Below, piece by piece: positions 1-8,653 of a DNA stretch of 64,000 nt. Source of the DNA: Rurimicrobium sp040387755 (lineage in GTDB: Bacteria; Bacteroidota; Bacteroidia; Chitinophagales; Chitinophagaceae); the NCBI GenBank assembly GCA_040387755.1, contig JAZKDB010000004.1:198049-262048 (forward strand), read 5' to 3'. The notes beneath the pieces were generated by a model. That model was not told the DNA's origin. It saw only the letters and a program-made list of their open reading frames with translations, and made no database searches. Within the stretch, counting starts at the first letter, position 1. Each line of letters opens with the position of its first letter. The position numbers and the translations under genes are program-made.

Positions 1-34
1 CGGCTAAGTCACCAACTACAAAATGATATGTCAT
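1..34 (-). CDS. possible 5' end of a gene leaving the window
   Basis: On the minus strand an ATG at 34 opens a frame reading MTYHFVVGDLA and running off the window edge. A TAnnTTTG promoter element (TATCTTTG, 41-48) ends six bases before this ATG. That combination is the only support, because eleven codons are too few to assign a family. A gene reading leftwards here would be divergent from nothing in view and would start almost without a leader. The product is not identified. Confidence 0.35.
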   Translation of the reverse strand, partial: MTYHFVVGDLA

Positions 35-40
35 ATTGGG

Positions 41-48
41 CAAAGATA
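41..48 (-). promoter_or_regulatory. TAnnTTTG -7 element for the truncated leftward gene
   Basis: TATCTTTG on the minus strand matches the Bacteroidota -7 consensus exactly. No TTG is found at the usual 17-23 bases upstream. Transcription from it would start within a few bases of the ATG at 34. Confidence 0.4.
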
Positions 49-203
49 CTTACAGCACTTTATTTTATTGTCACCCAATCCATGAAAATTCAATTCAAAT
101 AAAAAGTAGTTCTTAAACTAAATAAGAGCCGCTTTTTTAAAAAACAAGAACTGATTTAACTAAACAAATCAACATTTCAGACTTGAATCTTCCCTAAGAA
201 AAA

Positions 204-1724
204 CTAGTTCCCAGCAGAAGACTTTGTAGGACTTTCTTTTTTCTCAGCTTCGAAGTTGATAACATGCTCCCATCCGGCCTTCATATTAATTGGGCTATGA
301 TAAGGAATTACCTCCTCGGCATGTAATTTCGACTTAAGTTGCCCTGTCGTCCAACCTCCATCCCCGTCAATATCTTTTATCAACAAGATTTTATATACTC
401 CGGGAGTCAGGTGCTTTAACGATGTCTTTGATGAAGAAACAACTTCAGAATAAACTACCTCTGTTTCCTTTTTTATCTGGAGCAAGAAATTTCTATTTAG
501 ATATTTTGCAGGGAGATTTATATCCATTTTGCCATAATCATCGTCTGACTTGCTACGAAAAATGTATTTTGACGGCATGACAATTTCTTTACTAGTATCT
601 GTAGCAAAGCCTTTGAGTAAGCGGAGTGTATAAAGGGTATTTTCTTTCCACAATAGAGTCAAAATCAATTTTTTTCTGCTCGTATCTATAGCAACATTAA
701 CTTTATTTTCTACCTCTACACCACTACTGTCAATGGTCATCACAATTTTTTGAATATCAAAAGTGTCTAATTGTCGCGACAAGATTATTTCTAATGGTTT
801 GGTGATGTCTTGAGTTCTCTTCCTTGCACTATTGGTGTCAGCTAACACTACATAATTAAATGTTTTAGCATCAAGATTTATTTCCCTATTTGTTTCAGCC
901 GTTTGCGCTTCAATAAAACGAGCTTTCTTTTTTATACTGTTACTATTCGAAATGCTGCTATCCGATTTCTTGCTGCCGGTATCGGGTATCTCTTTAAAAA
1001 TGGACAATACAAGTGGTAATGTATCCACTTCGGGATTAAATGTTGTGTCTGTAAAGCCAACATACTCATCGTCATTATCAAATTTCAGGTTATCTCCTGC
1101 CTCTTTCAATGCAAAAATCCTGAAATGCCTGTTGGGTAAACCATTCAGAAAAAATTCCCCCTTACTGTTTGATGTAGTAACATAGGAAGGCTTCTGTCTG
1201 GCAACAATGTCAAAAGGCAATTTTGCGTCATACAAAAGCACCTTCACTGTTGCCGAGCTATCTAATTGTCCGGAGGCAGCATCGATAATTTTTCCTTTTA
1301 AATGTAAAGAATCAAACCAAGGTCCGGTACTGAATAAGAATGTTTTACCTGTATAAGGATTAGACTCATGTAAGTCTTTGATTGCATTACCAAAATTGAT
1401 TGTGTAAGTCGTATTTTCCTGCAATAATGAATCCGGAATTTTAAGGCTGACTGTCTTTCCAGAAACCGTCATTATTGGATTTTGACTCAAGATAGGAGAA
1501 ATTACCAACTCTTTATCCGGGTCGTTCACTGTGACAAACTCATCAAATTTCATATCAATGCGGGTAACTCTGGTATTCAACAAAGAATCCTGAGGTTTGA
1601 TAGAAAGCAATTGGGGAGGCGTTGTATCATTCTTTCCTCCTGTTGGTGGAATAATATTGGCACATGCCGCAAAAAGACATAATGCAAAAATAAAACAGAA
1701 AGAAGGTATCAGAGATTTGTACAT
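204..1724 (-). CDS. Ig-like domain lipoprotein
   Basis: A 506-residue secreted lipoprotein. The N-terminus is a hydrophobic signal ending in a lipobox (LFAAC, Cys about 21), so it should be lipidated and probably surface or outer-membrane anchored. After the Cys comes PPTGGKNDTTPP, the start of the SbsA-type Ig-like domain common in Bacteroidota lipoproteins (roughly residues 30-130, ending in the FLFSTG strand). The middle resembles a carboxypeptidase-regulatory-like beta fold, with SKGEFFLNGLP and FDNDDEYVGF around residues 190-225. The C-terminal part has a second such stretch (GVYKILLIKDIDGDGGWTTG). The gene is monocistronic and divergent from the glutathione peroxidase. The family is widespread in the phylum; its exact function is unknown. 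Confidence 0.75.
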   Translation of the reverse strand: MYKSLIPSFCFIFALCLFAACANIIPPTGGKNDTTPPQLLSIKPQDSLLNTRVTRIDMKFDEFVTVNDPDKELVISPILSQNPIMTVSGKTVSLKIPDSLLQENTTYTINFGNAIKDLHESNPYTGKTFLFSTGPWFDSLHLKGKIIDAASGQLDSSATVKVLLYDAKLPFDIVARQKPSYVTTSNSKGEFFLNGLPNRHFRIFALKEAGDNLKFDNDDEYVGFTDTTFNPEVDTLPLVLSIFKEIPDTGSKKSDSSISNSNSIKKKARFIEAQTAETNREINLDAKTFNYVVLADTNSARKRTQDITKPLEIILSRQLDTFDIQKIVMTIDSSGVEVENKVNVAIDTSRKKLILTLLWKENTLYTLRLLKGFATDTSKEIVMPSKYIFRSKSDDDYGKMDINLPAKYLNRNFLLQIKKETEVVYSEVVSSSKTSLKHLTPGVYKILLIKDIDGDGGWTTGQLKSKLHAEEVIPYHSPINMKAGWEHVINFEAEKKESPTKSSAGN

Positions 1725-1748
1725 CGAGCCGCAAATTTAGCATTTGTT

Positions 1749-1783
1749 TTGTGATACAAATAAACGGCGATGCTTTAAGTTTG
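1749..1783 (+). promoter_or_regulatory. promoter of the glutathione peroxidase gene
   Basis: TAAGTTTG (1776-1783) matches the TAnnTTTG -7 element. A TTG at 1749-1751 lies 24 bases upstream, slightly wider than the usual 17-23. The leader to the ATG at 1800 would be about 13-15 bases. Confidence 0.5.
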
Positions 1784-1799
1784 TGAAAATAAAAATAAA

Positions 1800-2354
1800 A
1801 TGAAATTTATACTCTCTTCTCTTTTTTTAAGTGCAATGCTTATGGTCAACAGTTCATTTGCGGGAGGGAAAGAAGCAACCTCTACTATTTATGCTTTTAA
1901 AGTTGAAGGACTGGAAGGCGGAACCATTGATTTTGCTAAATTTAAAGGTAAAAAAATACTGATTGTCAATACCGCATCTGAATGTGGTTATACCCCACAA
2001 TATGAAGGTTTGGAAAAGCTATATAAAGCCAATAAAGGCAAACTAGTGATTGTAGGATTCCCTGCCAATAATTTTGGAGCGCAGGAGCCCGGTACTAATG
2101 CTGCAATAGCAGGTTTTTGTAAAAAGAATTATGGTGTCAGCTTTCCAATGGCAGCAAAAATATCTGTTAAAGGGGCTGATCAGGCCAATATTTACAAGTG
2201 GTTGACACAAAAAAGCCTTAATGGCGTGCAGGATGCCGAGGTAAAATGGAACTTTCACAAATTCCTGATAGATGAAAACGGTAAGCTCATCGCTGTTTTC
2301 CCTTCTGCAGTGAAACCCGAAGGTCCTGAGATTAAGGCTGCTTTGGCAAAATAA
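1800..2354 (+). CDS. glutathione peroxidase family protein (thioredoxin-type, Cys form)
   Basis: A 184-residue thiol peroxidase of the GPx family that reduces hydroperoxides, in bacteria usually with thioredoxin as donor. Residues 1-21 form a signal peptide ending FAG, so it acts outside the cytoplasm. The peroxidatic Cys is C62 in NTASECGYTPQY. The second motif reads FPANNFGAQEPG (88-98), so the Gln of the canonical catalytic NQF is replaced by Asn (N91). The Trp-Asn pair is W150-N151 in VKWNFHKFL. Length and motif order fit the family. The gene is monocistronic with its own promoter. Confidence 0.9.
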   Translation: MKFILSSLFLSAMLMVNSSFAGGKEATSTIYAFKVEGLEGGTIDFAKFKGKKILIVNTASECGYTPQYEGLEKLYKANKGKLVIVGFPANNFGAQEPGTNAAIAGFCKKNYGVSFPMAAKISVKGADQANIYKWLTQKSLNGVQDAEVKWNFHKFLIDENGKLIAVFPSAVKPEGPEIKAALAK

Positions 2355-2411
2355 TTCATTGTTAAATTTCTTAATAATTAAATTTATGTGCATTTATACT
2401 GCGCACTGTGT

Positions 2412-2419
2412 TATTTTTG
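2412..2419 (+). promoter_or_regulatory. TAnnTTTG element abutting the rfbB start
   Basis: TATTTTTG ends four bases before the ATG at 2424. If it is used, the transcript begins at or within about two bases of the start codon, giving a leaderless or nearly leaderless mRNA. No good -33 TTG is present. Confidence 0.45.
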
Positions 2420-2423
2420 CCGC

Positions 2424-3512
2424 ATGAATAAGACTTTGATTATAACCGGAGGAGCCGGATTCATTGGTTCGCATGTTGTACGCCTGTTTGTCAACAAATA
2501 CCCTGACTATAATATCATTAATTTAGATGCCCTTACCTACGCTGGCAATCTTGAAAATCTTACCGACATAGAAAATGCTGCAAATTATACTTTTGTAAAG
2601 GCAGACATTACCAATGAGCCAGAACTAAGGGCCGTTTTTGAACAATATCGTCCAGATGCCATCATCCATCTGGCAGCAGAAAGCCACGTAGACAGAAGCA
2701 TAACCAACCCCAATGCATTTATTCAAACCAATGTAATGGGAACGGCCAACTTACTTAATCTGGCACGTGAATATTGGACATTGAATCCTGAGCATACTCA
2801 TGGTCATTTCCCTGACCGTAAAGAATTGAATAATTTATTTTATCATGTTTCTACAGACGAAGTGTATGGCAGCCTTGGCGAAACAGGTTTCTTCTTAGAA
2901 ACTACGCCTTATGACCCACAGTCACCCTATTCTGCTTCAAAAGCAGCATCCGACCATCTCGTACGAGCATACGGCAATACGTATGGCTTACCATTTATGT
3001 TGTCAAATTGCTCTAACAATTATGGCCCTAACCATTTCCCGGAAAAGTTGATTCCTTTGTGCATTTCCAACATCATCAACGAAAAACCATTACCTATTTA
3101 TGGTGATGGGAAATATACCAGAGATTGGTTATTTGTCATAGATCATGCTACGGCTATTGATGCCATTTTCCATAATGCCAAAGTAGGCGAAACTTATAAC
3201 ATCGGCGGATTCAATGAATGGCAAAATATTGACCTTGTGCGCGAATTGATTAAGCAAATGGATCAAAAGCTAGGAAGACCAGCTGGTTATTCTGAAAAGC
3301 TAATTACTTATGTAAAAGACCGACCAGGTCATGACAAACGCTATGCAATCGATGCCAACAAACTGAAAAACGATTTGGGTTGGACGCCTTCTGTAACTTT
3401 TGAAGAAGGTTTGGGAAAAACTATTGATTGGTATTTGAATAACGAAGAATGGCTAAAAAATGTAACCAGCGGAGCCTATCAAAAATATTACCAAGATCAA
3501 TATAGTAATTAA
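2424..3512 (+). CDS. rfbB: dTDP-glucose 4,6-dehydratase
   Basis: Converts dTDP-glucose to dTDP-4-keto-6-deoxyglucose, the second step of dTDP-L-rhamnose and related deoxysugar synthesis. The 362-residue protein is an extended short-chain dehydrogenase: the NAD-binding GGAGFIGS is at the N-terminus, STDEVYG supplies the catalytic Thr-Asp-Glu, and YSASKAASDH carries the Tyr-xxx-Lys pair. The frame is open from 2388, but the Rossmann strand begins at the ATG at 2424 (MNKTLIITGG), so that start is used. It heads a three-gene operon with a polytopic membrane protein and rfbA. The rfbC and rfbD partners are not in the window. Confidence 0.95.
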   Translation: MNKTLIITGGAGFIGSHVVRLFVNKYPDYNIINLDALTYAGNLENLTDIENAANYTFVKADITNEPELRAVFEQYRPDAIIHLAAESHVDRSITNPNAFIQTNVMGTANLLNLAREYWTLNPEHTHGHFPDRKELNNLFYHVSTDEVYGSLGETGFFLETTPYDPQSPYSASKAASDHLVRAYGNTYGLPFMLSNCSNNYGPNHFPEKLIPLCISNIINEKPLPIYGDGKYTRDWLFVIDHATAIDAIFHNAKVGETYNIGGFNEWQNIDLVRELIKQMDQKLGRPAGYSEKLITYVKDRPGHDKRYAIDANKLKNDLGWTPSVTFEEGLGKTIDWYLNNEEWLKNVTSGAYQKYYQDQYSN

Positions 3513-3536
3513 TCCATTTTCATCCATCAACACTGA

Positions 3537-5021
3537 ATGAAAATCTGGACAAAGATAGAATGGGCAATAATAGTTGCAGCCTCGGTTCTGCTCCTGTTGT
3601 TGCTCATTTTATTTGCCTACAACCACCCTCATTCTGACGACTTTTCGTACAATTACTTTTTGCAGCATAAAGACTATTGGGAGGCCCAGAAATATTTGTT
3701 TGCCAACAATACAGGAAGATTCGTTTCTACAACCTTGATTTTTCTCAGCCCATTAAAACAGCACAGCATTGCAGGCTATCAATGGCTTACTGCAGGGCTT
3801 TTTCTGGGTTTCAGCCTAAGCCTTTTCATGTGTTTATACATCGTCTTATCCGGGTATGTAAAGGGAAAAAGTATTGTTTTTTTATTTGCTTTTCTGTTCT
3901 TAGGATTTTGTTCTTTCATTCCAAATTTGCAGGAATTTATTTATTGGTTGTCTGCTGAAGCAACTTATATGACAGCCGCTTCATTTTGGCTTTGGTCCAT
4001 TGTTTTTCATTTTCTGTTAGCTCAGCCAAAACACCAACATAAATGGTGGCTGTGGCTGCTTTGTGGACTTAATACTATTGCTATCTGTGGTTGCAGCGAA
4101 GCCGGTATTTTATTGAACTCCATACCTGTAATGTTGCATTTAATATATCCACGACCTAATAAGAGTCGTCACAAGGGCATTTGGTTCATTTTAGTCATCT
4201 ATTTACTGGCAAGTTATCTTACCAGTTCGGCCCCGGGCAATATTAACCGACATCAACAAACTCCTTTTTCAGGGAATTTGCTGCTTGCCTTTTCCGGTGG
4301 CTTTTATGCTGCAGGCTTTTGGCTGAGCAAATGGGCTCTTATATTTATGCCTTTGGTTTGCTTTTACATTCTCATCTTTGGCCACCGGCTCAAAAACTGG
4401 AGTATGCAAATCAGTCATTTCAAAGTGTTCCGAGCCAAAACCATATTTATTGGCAGTCTGATTTTCTTTTTGCTATGCCAGATTATTGTGGTGTGGATGA
4501 GCGGTAGCACTCCTGAACCACGCTTTGAAAATGTGCTTTTCCTGTTTTTACTCCTTTCCTTTTTATTTGCATCACAATTGATGATGCAGGAACAGTCAGA
4601 ATTTTTTGATATGCTAAAAGGGAAATTGCATCGTGGATTTAAGACTCTTTCCTTTATTTATTTGTTGTGTATCTTCATAGTCATTCCTAATAATACAATA
4701 AACGCGATGCTGGATGTAATGTCAGGTAATGCTCGTGCATATAATCAGGAAAACATCAGAAGATATTCTCTTATTACCAAAAGCAAAGGCAATATTATAG
4801 GCGTGCCAAGTATTAAATTCCGACCTCAGATTATTTATTATCCCACGCTGAGCTGTAGCACTTCAATAGACACAAATGATATTCCAAGACGGGCTTTAGC
4901 AGATTATTTTGGTAAGAAATGGATATATGAGTATCCTTGCAGCGTAGAGATACCTGATTACTCTATTAAAGAATTATTAAAACAAAAACGGCAACAATTT
5001 TTCTCTAAACAGAAAACTTAA
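3537..5021 (+). CDS. polytopic membrane protein, DUF6056-like
   Basis: A 494-residue integral membrane protein with about 10-12 hydrophobic segments. The N-terminus has one TM helix followed by a periplasmic loop with HSDDFSYNYF and NNTGRFVS. An acidic/histidine loop after TM1 followed by many helices is typical of DUF6056 and resembles GT-C glycosyltransferases, whose catalytic Asp lies in the first external loop. The gene sits 24 bases after rfbB and 14 before rfbA. I infer a role in making or exporting a surface glycan, perhaps as a lipid-linked-sugar transferase. Family assignment is from the motif pattern and function is not proven. Confidence 0.65.
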   Translation: MKIWTKIEWAIIVAASVLLLLLLILFAYNHPHSDDFSYNYFLQHKDYWEAQKYLFANNTGRFVSTTLIFLSPLKQHSIAGYQWLTAGLFLGFSLSLFMCLYIVLSGYVKGKSIVFLFAFLFLGFCSFIPNLQEFIYWLSAEATYMTAASFWLWSIVFHFLLAQPKHQHKWWLWLLCGLNTIAICGCSEAGILLNSIPVMLHLIYPRPNKSRHKGIWFILVIYLLASYLTSSAPGNINRHQQTPFSGNLLLAFSGGFYAAGFWLSKWALIFMPLVCFYILIFGHRLKNWSMQISHFKVFRAKTIFIGSLIFFLLCQIIVVWMSGSTPEPRFENVLFLFLLLSFLFASQLMMQEQSEFFDMLKGKLHRGFKTLSFIYLLCIFIVIPNNTINAMLDVMSGNARAYNQENIRRYSLITKSKGNIIGVPSIKFRPQIIYYPTLSCSTSIDTNDIPRRALADYFGKKWIYEYPCSVEIPDYSIKELLKQKRQQFFSKQKT

Positions 5022-5035
5022 ATTACATCATATTT

Positions 5036-5902
5036 ATGAAAGGAATTATCCTCGCCGGAGGCTCTGGAACACGTCTTTATCCATTAACGATTGCGGTAAG
5101 CAAGCAATTAATGCCCGTGTATGACAAACCAATGATATATTACCCTTTAAGCACTTTAATGCTTGCTGGTATTCGTGAAATACTGATTATCACCACTCCG
5201 GAAGACCAGGTGGGTTTTAAAAAATTATTAGGCGATGGTAGCAATATCGGTTGTCGCTTCGAGTATGTTGTACAACCCAGCCCAGATGGTTTGGCACAGG
5301 CTTTTATTTTAGGGGCAGATTTTATTGGCAATTCACCTGTAGCTCTGATACTTGGCGACAATATATTCTACGGTGCAGGAATGGGAACTTTTCTTAAAAC
5401 TAAAACCAATCCAAACGGTGCTGTAGTTTTTGCGTATCAGGTACATGACCCCGAACGCTATGGTGTAGTAGAATTTGATAAGGACTTTAAGGCTCTGAGT
5501 ATTGAAGAAAAACCTGCTCAACCAAAATCAAATTATGCAGTACCAGGCCTGTACTTTTATGACAATGATGTTGTAGCTATCGCTAAGGCAACCAAACCTT
5601 CTCCGCGTGGAGAACTTGAAATAACTGATGTGAATAAAACCTATCTGGAAAGAGGAAAGCTAGAAGTTGGTGTATTGCGCAGAGGAACAGCATGGTTAGA
5701 TACCGGCACTTTCGATTCTTTGATAGAGGCAGGAGAATTTATCAATGTTATAGAAAAGCGCCAGGGAATGAAAATCGGCTGCATCGAAGAAATTGCTTAC
5801 AGAAATGGATGGATTGATGATGGACAGATGCAACAGTTGGCAGACAAATATTTCAAAAGTGGCTACGGTGTTTACCTCAAAAAATTAATTGGTACCATTT
5901 AA
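5036..5902 (+). CDS. rfbA: glucose-1-phosphate thymidylyltransferase
   Basis: Joins glucose-1-phosphate and dTTP to give dTDP-glucose, the substrate of RfbB. The 288-residue length is typical. The nucleotide-binding loop is GGSGTRLYPLT (residues 8-18), followed by KQLMPVYDKPMIYYPL. LILGDNIFYG carries the metal-binding Asp, and EEKP and WLDTGT are also present. It is the third gene of the operon and is followed by a strong hairpin terminator at 5930. Confidence 0.96.
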   Translation: MKGIILAGGSGTRLYPLTIAVSKQLMPVYDKPMIYYPLSTLMLAGIREILIITTPEDQVGFKKLLGDGSNIGCRFEYVVQPSPDGLAQAFILGADFIGNSPVALILGDNIFYGAGMGTFLKTKTNPNGAVVFAYQVHDPERYGVVEFDKDFKALSIEEKPAQPKSNYAVPGLYFYDNDVVAIAKATKPSPRGELEITDVNKTYLERGKLEVGVLRRGTAWLDTGTFDSLIEAGEFINVIEKRQGMKIGCIEEIAYRNGWIDDGQMQQLADKYFKSGYGVYLKKLIGTI

Positions 5903-5929
5903 TTTGTTTTTTTCTAAAGAGATATAGTG

Positions 5930-5959
5930 ACCCGGAGAGATTTTCCGGGTTATTTTTTT
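5930..5959 (+). terminator. intrinsic terminator after rfbA
   Basis: The 7-bp stem ACCCGGA/TCCGGGT (5930-5936 with 5944-5950) has a 7-base loop and is followed by a run of T. It ends the rfb operon. Confidence 0.85.
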
Positions 5960-6077
5960 ACTCAAAAAAAACCGATTATATCACTATTTGTCTTAACAAT
6001 AGTCTGTTTCAAAAGATTAATAGCTATCATAGAGGCAATTTTTATATCTTCACATCTAAGGACAATATCTCTTTCAA

Positions 6078-8600
6078 ATGAAAAAAATACTGGCAATTCT
6101 TGCCCTATGCTCTTTCTGCCTGAATTCTCTGGCCCAAAAGGCCAATACACTAATCAATGTTTCAGGTCAGGAAATCAATTCGAATAATTATCAGGAAATT
6201 ATCCGGCAAATGGATGCGTATTGGGAGGCCAACCCCAATAAGGATATAAAAGGCTCTGGCTACAAACCCTATCAACGCTGGAAGGAGTATTGGAAATATT
6301 ACCTCAATCAGGATGGCACGTTAATGACATCACAACAAATAGCAGAGCAATTTGTAAATGCCAGAAAAAACCCTTCAACAAAAAAACCTCTTGTATTTGC
6401 CAAAACAACAGCGAAGGACGAAAGCGACTGGAAACCGGTAGGGCCATATAGCCATACCAACAAAGGCTCCTGGAGCCCGGGGCAAGGCAGAATAAACATA
6501 ACAACTATTGACCCTTCTGACCCCAACACAATCTATGTTGGCACACCCAATGGAGGGTTGTGGCGCAGCAAAAACCACGGCAACAGCTGGGAAGTCCTTA
6601 CAGATTTTTTACCCTCGATTGGAGTATCAGGTATTGCAATTGACCCTACTAATTCCAATATTATCTACATTTCAACCGGCGATGAAGACGGTTCGGATTC
6701 ATATACCAACGGTGTTTACAAAACTATTGATGGTGGCGCTACATGGAAACAACTCAGTTATCCGTTCACCGCATATTCATTATCCGGAGAAATATTGATT
6801 AACCCCAACGACCCCAATATGTTATGGATAGTGGGTAATAATGGTTTATATAAATCCACTGATGCAGGACTTACATGGTCGCGCAAAATTTCTATTTTAT
6901 GTAAAGAGATTCGCCTGAAGCCCAAAAACCCTAATACTCTTTATGTAGTGCAAAAAAACAGCACAACGACTAGCATTTTGAAATCGGTAGATGCCGGCGA
7001 AACTTTTAGTACCATTGATACTTTTCTGAATTCCGGCCGTACCATGATTGATGTAACACCTGCGGACTCACAATATCTATATGTTCTGGTTGCAAAATCC
7101 AACAACACATACCGAGGTATATGGCGGTCAACTGATGGTGGGGCAAGCTTTACAGCACAAAATACAACTACAACTAATGTTTTTGGTTCAACTCAAGCCT
7201 ATTATGACCTGGCCTTAGCCGTATCACCTACTGATAAAAACATGATTTTTACCGGATGTATGGACATTTGGAAATCTACAAATGGAGGCACTACGCTGAC
7301 CAAAGTAAACTCATGGAGCAAACCAGATACTGCTACATACACTCATGCTGATATTCATGACTTAAAATTCTTCAACAATAAATTGTATTGTGGTTCCGAT
7401 GGTGGAATTTATATATCAGATAATAACGGAGCTTCATTTACAGATAAGACAATTAATGGTCTAAACATAAGCCAGTTTTACAGAATCGATGTTGCACAGT
7501 CCGACTCTGTACAAATAGTGGGCGGCTTACAGGATAATGGTGGTTATTCTTATGTAAACAGTGCATGGAAAGTATACCATGGTGCAGATGGTATGGATGC
7601 AGCCATAGACCCCTCTAACCCTAATATCCATTATGGTTTTATTCAATTTGGCGGCTCTCTTTATTATCATAACATTACCGACACCGCCAAAGGAAAGTAT
7701 ATTGCCAATGATCCGGCAGGAGAATCAGGAGACTGGATTACTCCTTTGGAGTTTGGCAATGGAGGTGTACTTTATGCAGGATATAAAAAATTATATGCGC
7801 TTTTTGTTGACACTTTTTTATCTGTATCAAAACTTACGTTGAGTGCAAACATCAAACAAATAAGAGTAGACCCTAAGAATGATTTTCATGTACTGTTCTC
7901 TAATGGCAATAAACTTTATAAATCTGATGGAACAAGTGCTTTTAATATTGATTCTTTAACCACACTCCCTCTGATTAGCATCACGAATTTCGATTTTAAC
8001 CGCAATAATCCGGCTATCATTTATGCTATTGGTGACGTTGGTGTATATCAATCTGATGATACCGGTAATACCTGGAAAAATATAACGTATGGTTTAGCCC
8101 CTGGAGCAAAAAATGCCATCATACATCAGGCAAGCAGCACAAACAATACACTTTATCTTGCCACCAATAAAGCTGTCTACTATACCAATGACTCATTAAA
8201 AGAATGGCAATTATACAGCAACAATATACCCAATACTACGATTACAGACATTGAGGTCAACAATGTCGAAAATCACGTTGTCATTTCAACATATGGAAGA
8301 GGTATCTGGCGTTCTCCAGTAGTACCTGAAGCTTTAACAATAGAGATTCCAGACCAAGACCGAAGCAATATTATACTGTTCCCCAATCCTGTGCAAAGCA
8401 CTACACGGATAAATGTAACCATTAATGAACCAAGTGTACTAAAAGTGTATTCTATTGATGGTAAAAACATAATCACACAAGAGTATAATAGAATTGACCC
8501 GCAAACTATTTTTGACTTCTCGGGATTGACATCAGGAACTTATATAATGACCATAAGTTCAGAAACACATTTAATTACTAAGAAATTTTTGAAAAACTAA
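6078..8600 (+). CDS. secreted beta-propeller protein with T9SS sorting domain
   Basis: An 840-residue exported protein. It has a signal peptide (residues 1-20, ending in SLAQ) and then many repeats of the sialidase/VPS10/BNR type: WRSKNHGNSWEVL, YKTIDGGATWKQL, YKSTDAGLTWSRK, WRSTDGGASF and YQSDDTGNTWKNI, spaced about 50-60 residues. These Asp-box-like strands suggest one or two beta-propellers. The last ~75 residues (NIILFPNPVQSTTRINV to the final KKFLKN) are a type A T9SS C-terminal sorting domain, so the Gld machinery encoded at 15-20 kb probably exports it to the surface or medium. A hydrolytic activity cannot be assigned. Confidence 0.85.
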   Translation: MKKILAILALCSFCLNSLAQKANTLINVSGQEINSNNYQEIIRQMDAYWEANPNKDIKGSGYKPYQRWKEYWKYYLNQDGTLMTSQQIAEQFVNARKNPSTKKPLVFAKTTAKDESDWKPVGPYSHTNKGSWSPGQGRINITTIDPSDPNTIYVGTPNGGLWRSKNHGNSWEVLTDFLPSIGVSGIAIDPTNSNIIYISTGDEDGSDSYTNGVYKTIDGGATWKQLSYPFTAYSLSGEILINPNDPNMLWIVGNNGLYKSTDAGLTWSRKISILCKEIRLKPKNPNTLYVVQKNSTTTSILKSVDAGETFSTIDTFLNSGRTMIDVTPADSQYLYVLVAKSNNTYRGIWRSTDGGASFTAQNTTTTNVFGSTQAYYDLALAVSPTDKNMIFTGCMDIWKSTNGGTTLTKVNSWSKPDTATYTHADIHDLKFFNNKLYCGSDGGIYISDNNGASFTDKTINGLNISQFYRIDVAQSDSVQIVGGLQDNGGYSYVNSAWKVYHGADGMDAAIDPSNPNIHYGFIQFGGSLYYHNITDTAKGKYIANDPAGESGDWITPLEFGNGGVLYAGYKKLYALFVDTFLSVSKLTLSANIKQIRVDPKNDFHVLFSNGNKLYKSDGTSAFNIDSLTTLPLISITNFDFNRNNPAIIYAIGDVGVYQSDDTGNTWKNITYGLAPGAKNAIIHQASSTNNTLYLATNKAVYYTNDSLKEWQLYSNNIPNTTITDIEVNNVENHVVISTYGRGIWRSPVVPEALTIEIPDQDRSNIILFPNPVQSTTRINVTINEPSVLKVYSIDGKNIITQEYNRIDPQTIFDFSGLTSGTYIMTISSETHLITKKFLKN

Positions 8601-8611
8601 TCATCCATGAT

Positions 8612-8651
8612 GAAAAGAGCGGCATATCAGTTATGATATGCCGCTCTTTTC
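8612..8651. terminator. bidirectional terminator
   Basis: A perfect 17-bp inverted repeat (8612-8628 with 8635-8651) with a 6-base loop, A-rich on the left and T-rich on the right. It lies between the convergent propeller gene and the IPExxxVDY gene and can end both transcripts. Confidence 0.9.
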
Positions 8652-8653
8652 AT

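Noticed and set aside
1..102. Plus-strand open frame reading RLSHQLQNDMSYW and ending at 102
   Set aside because: Only 33 codons, no domain, and the minus strand carries a better start with a promoter element.
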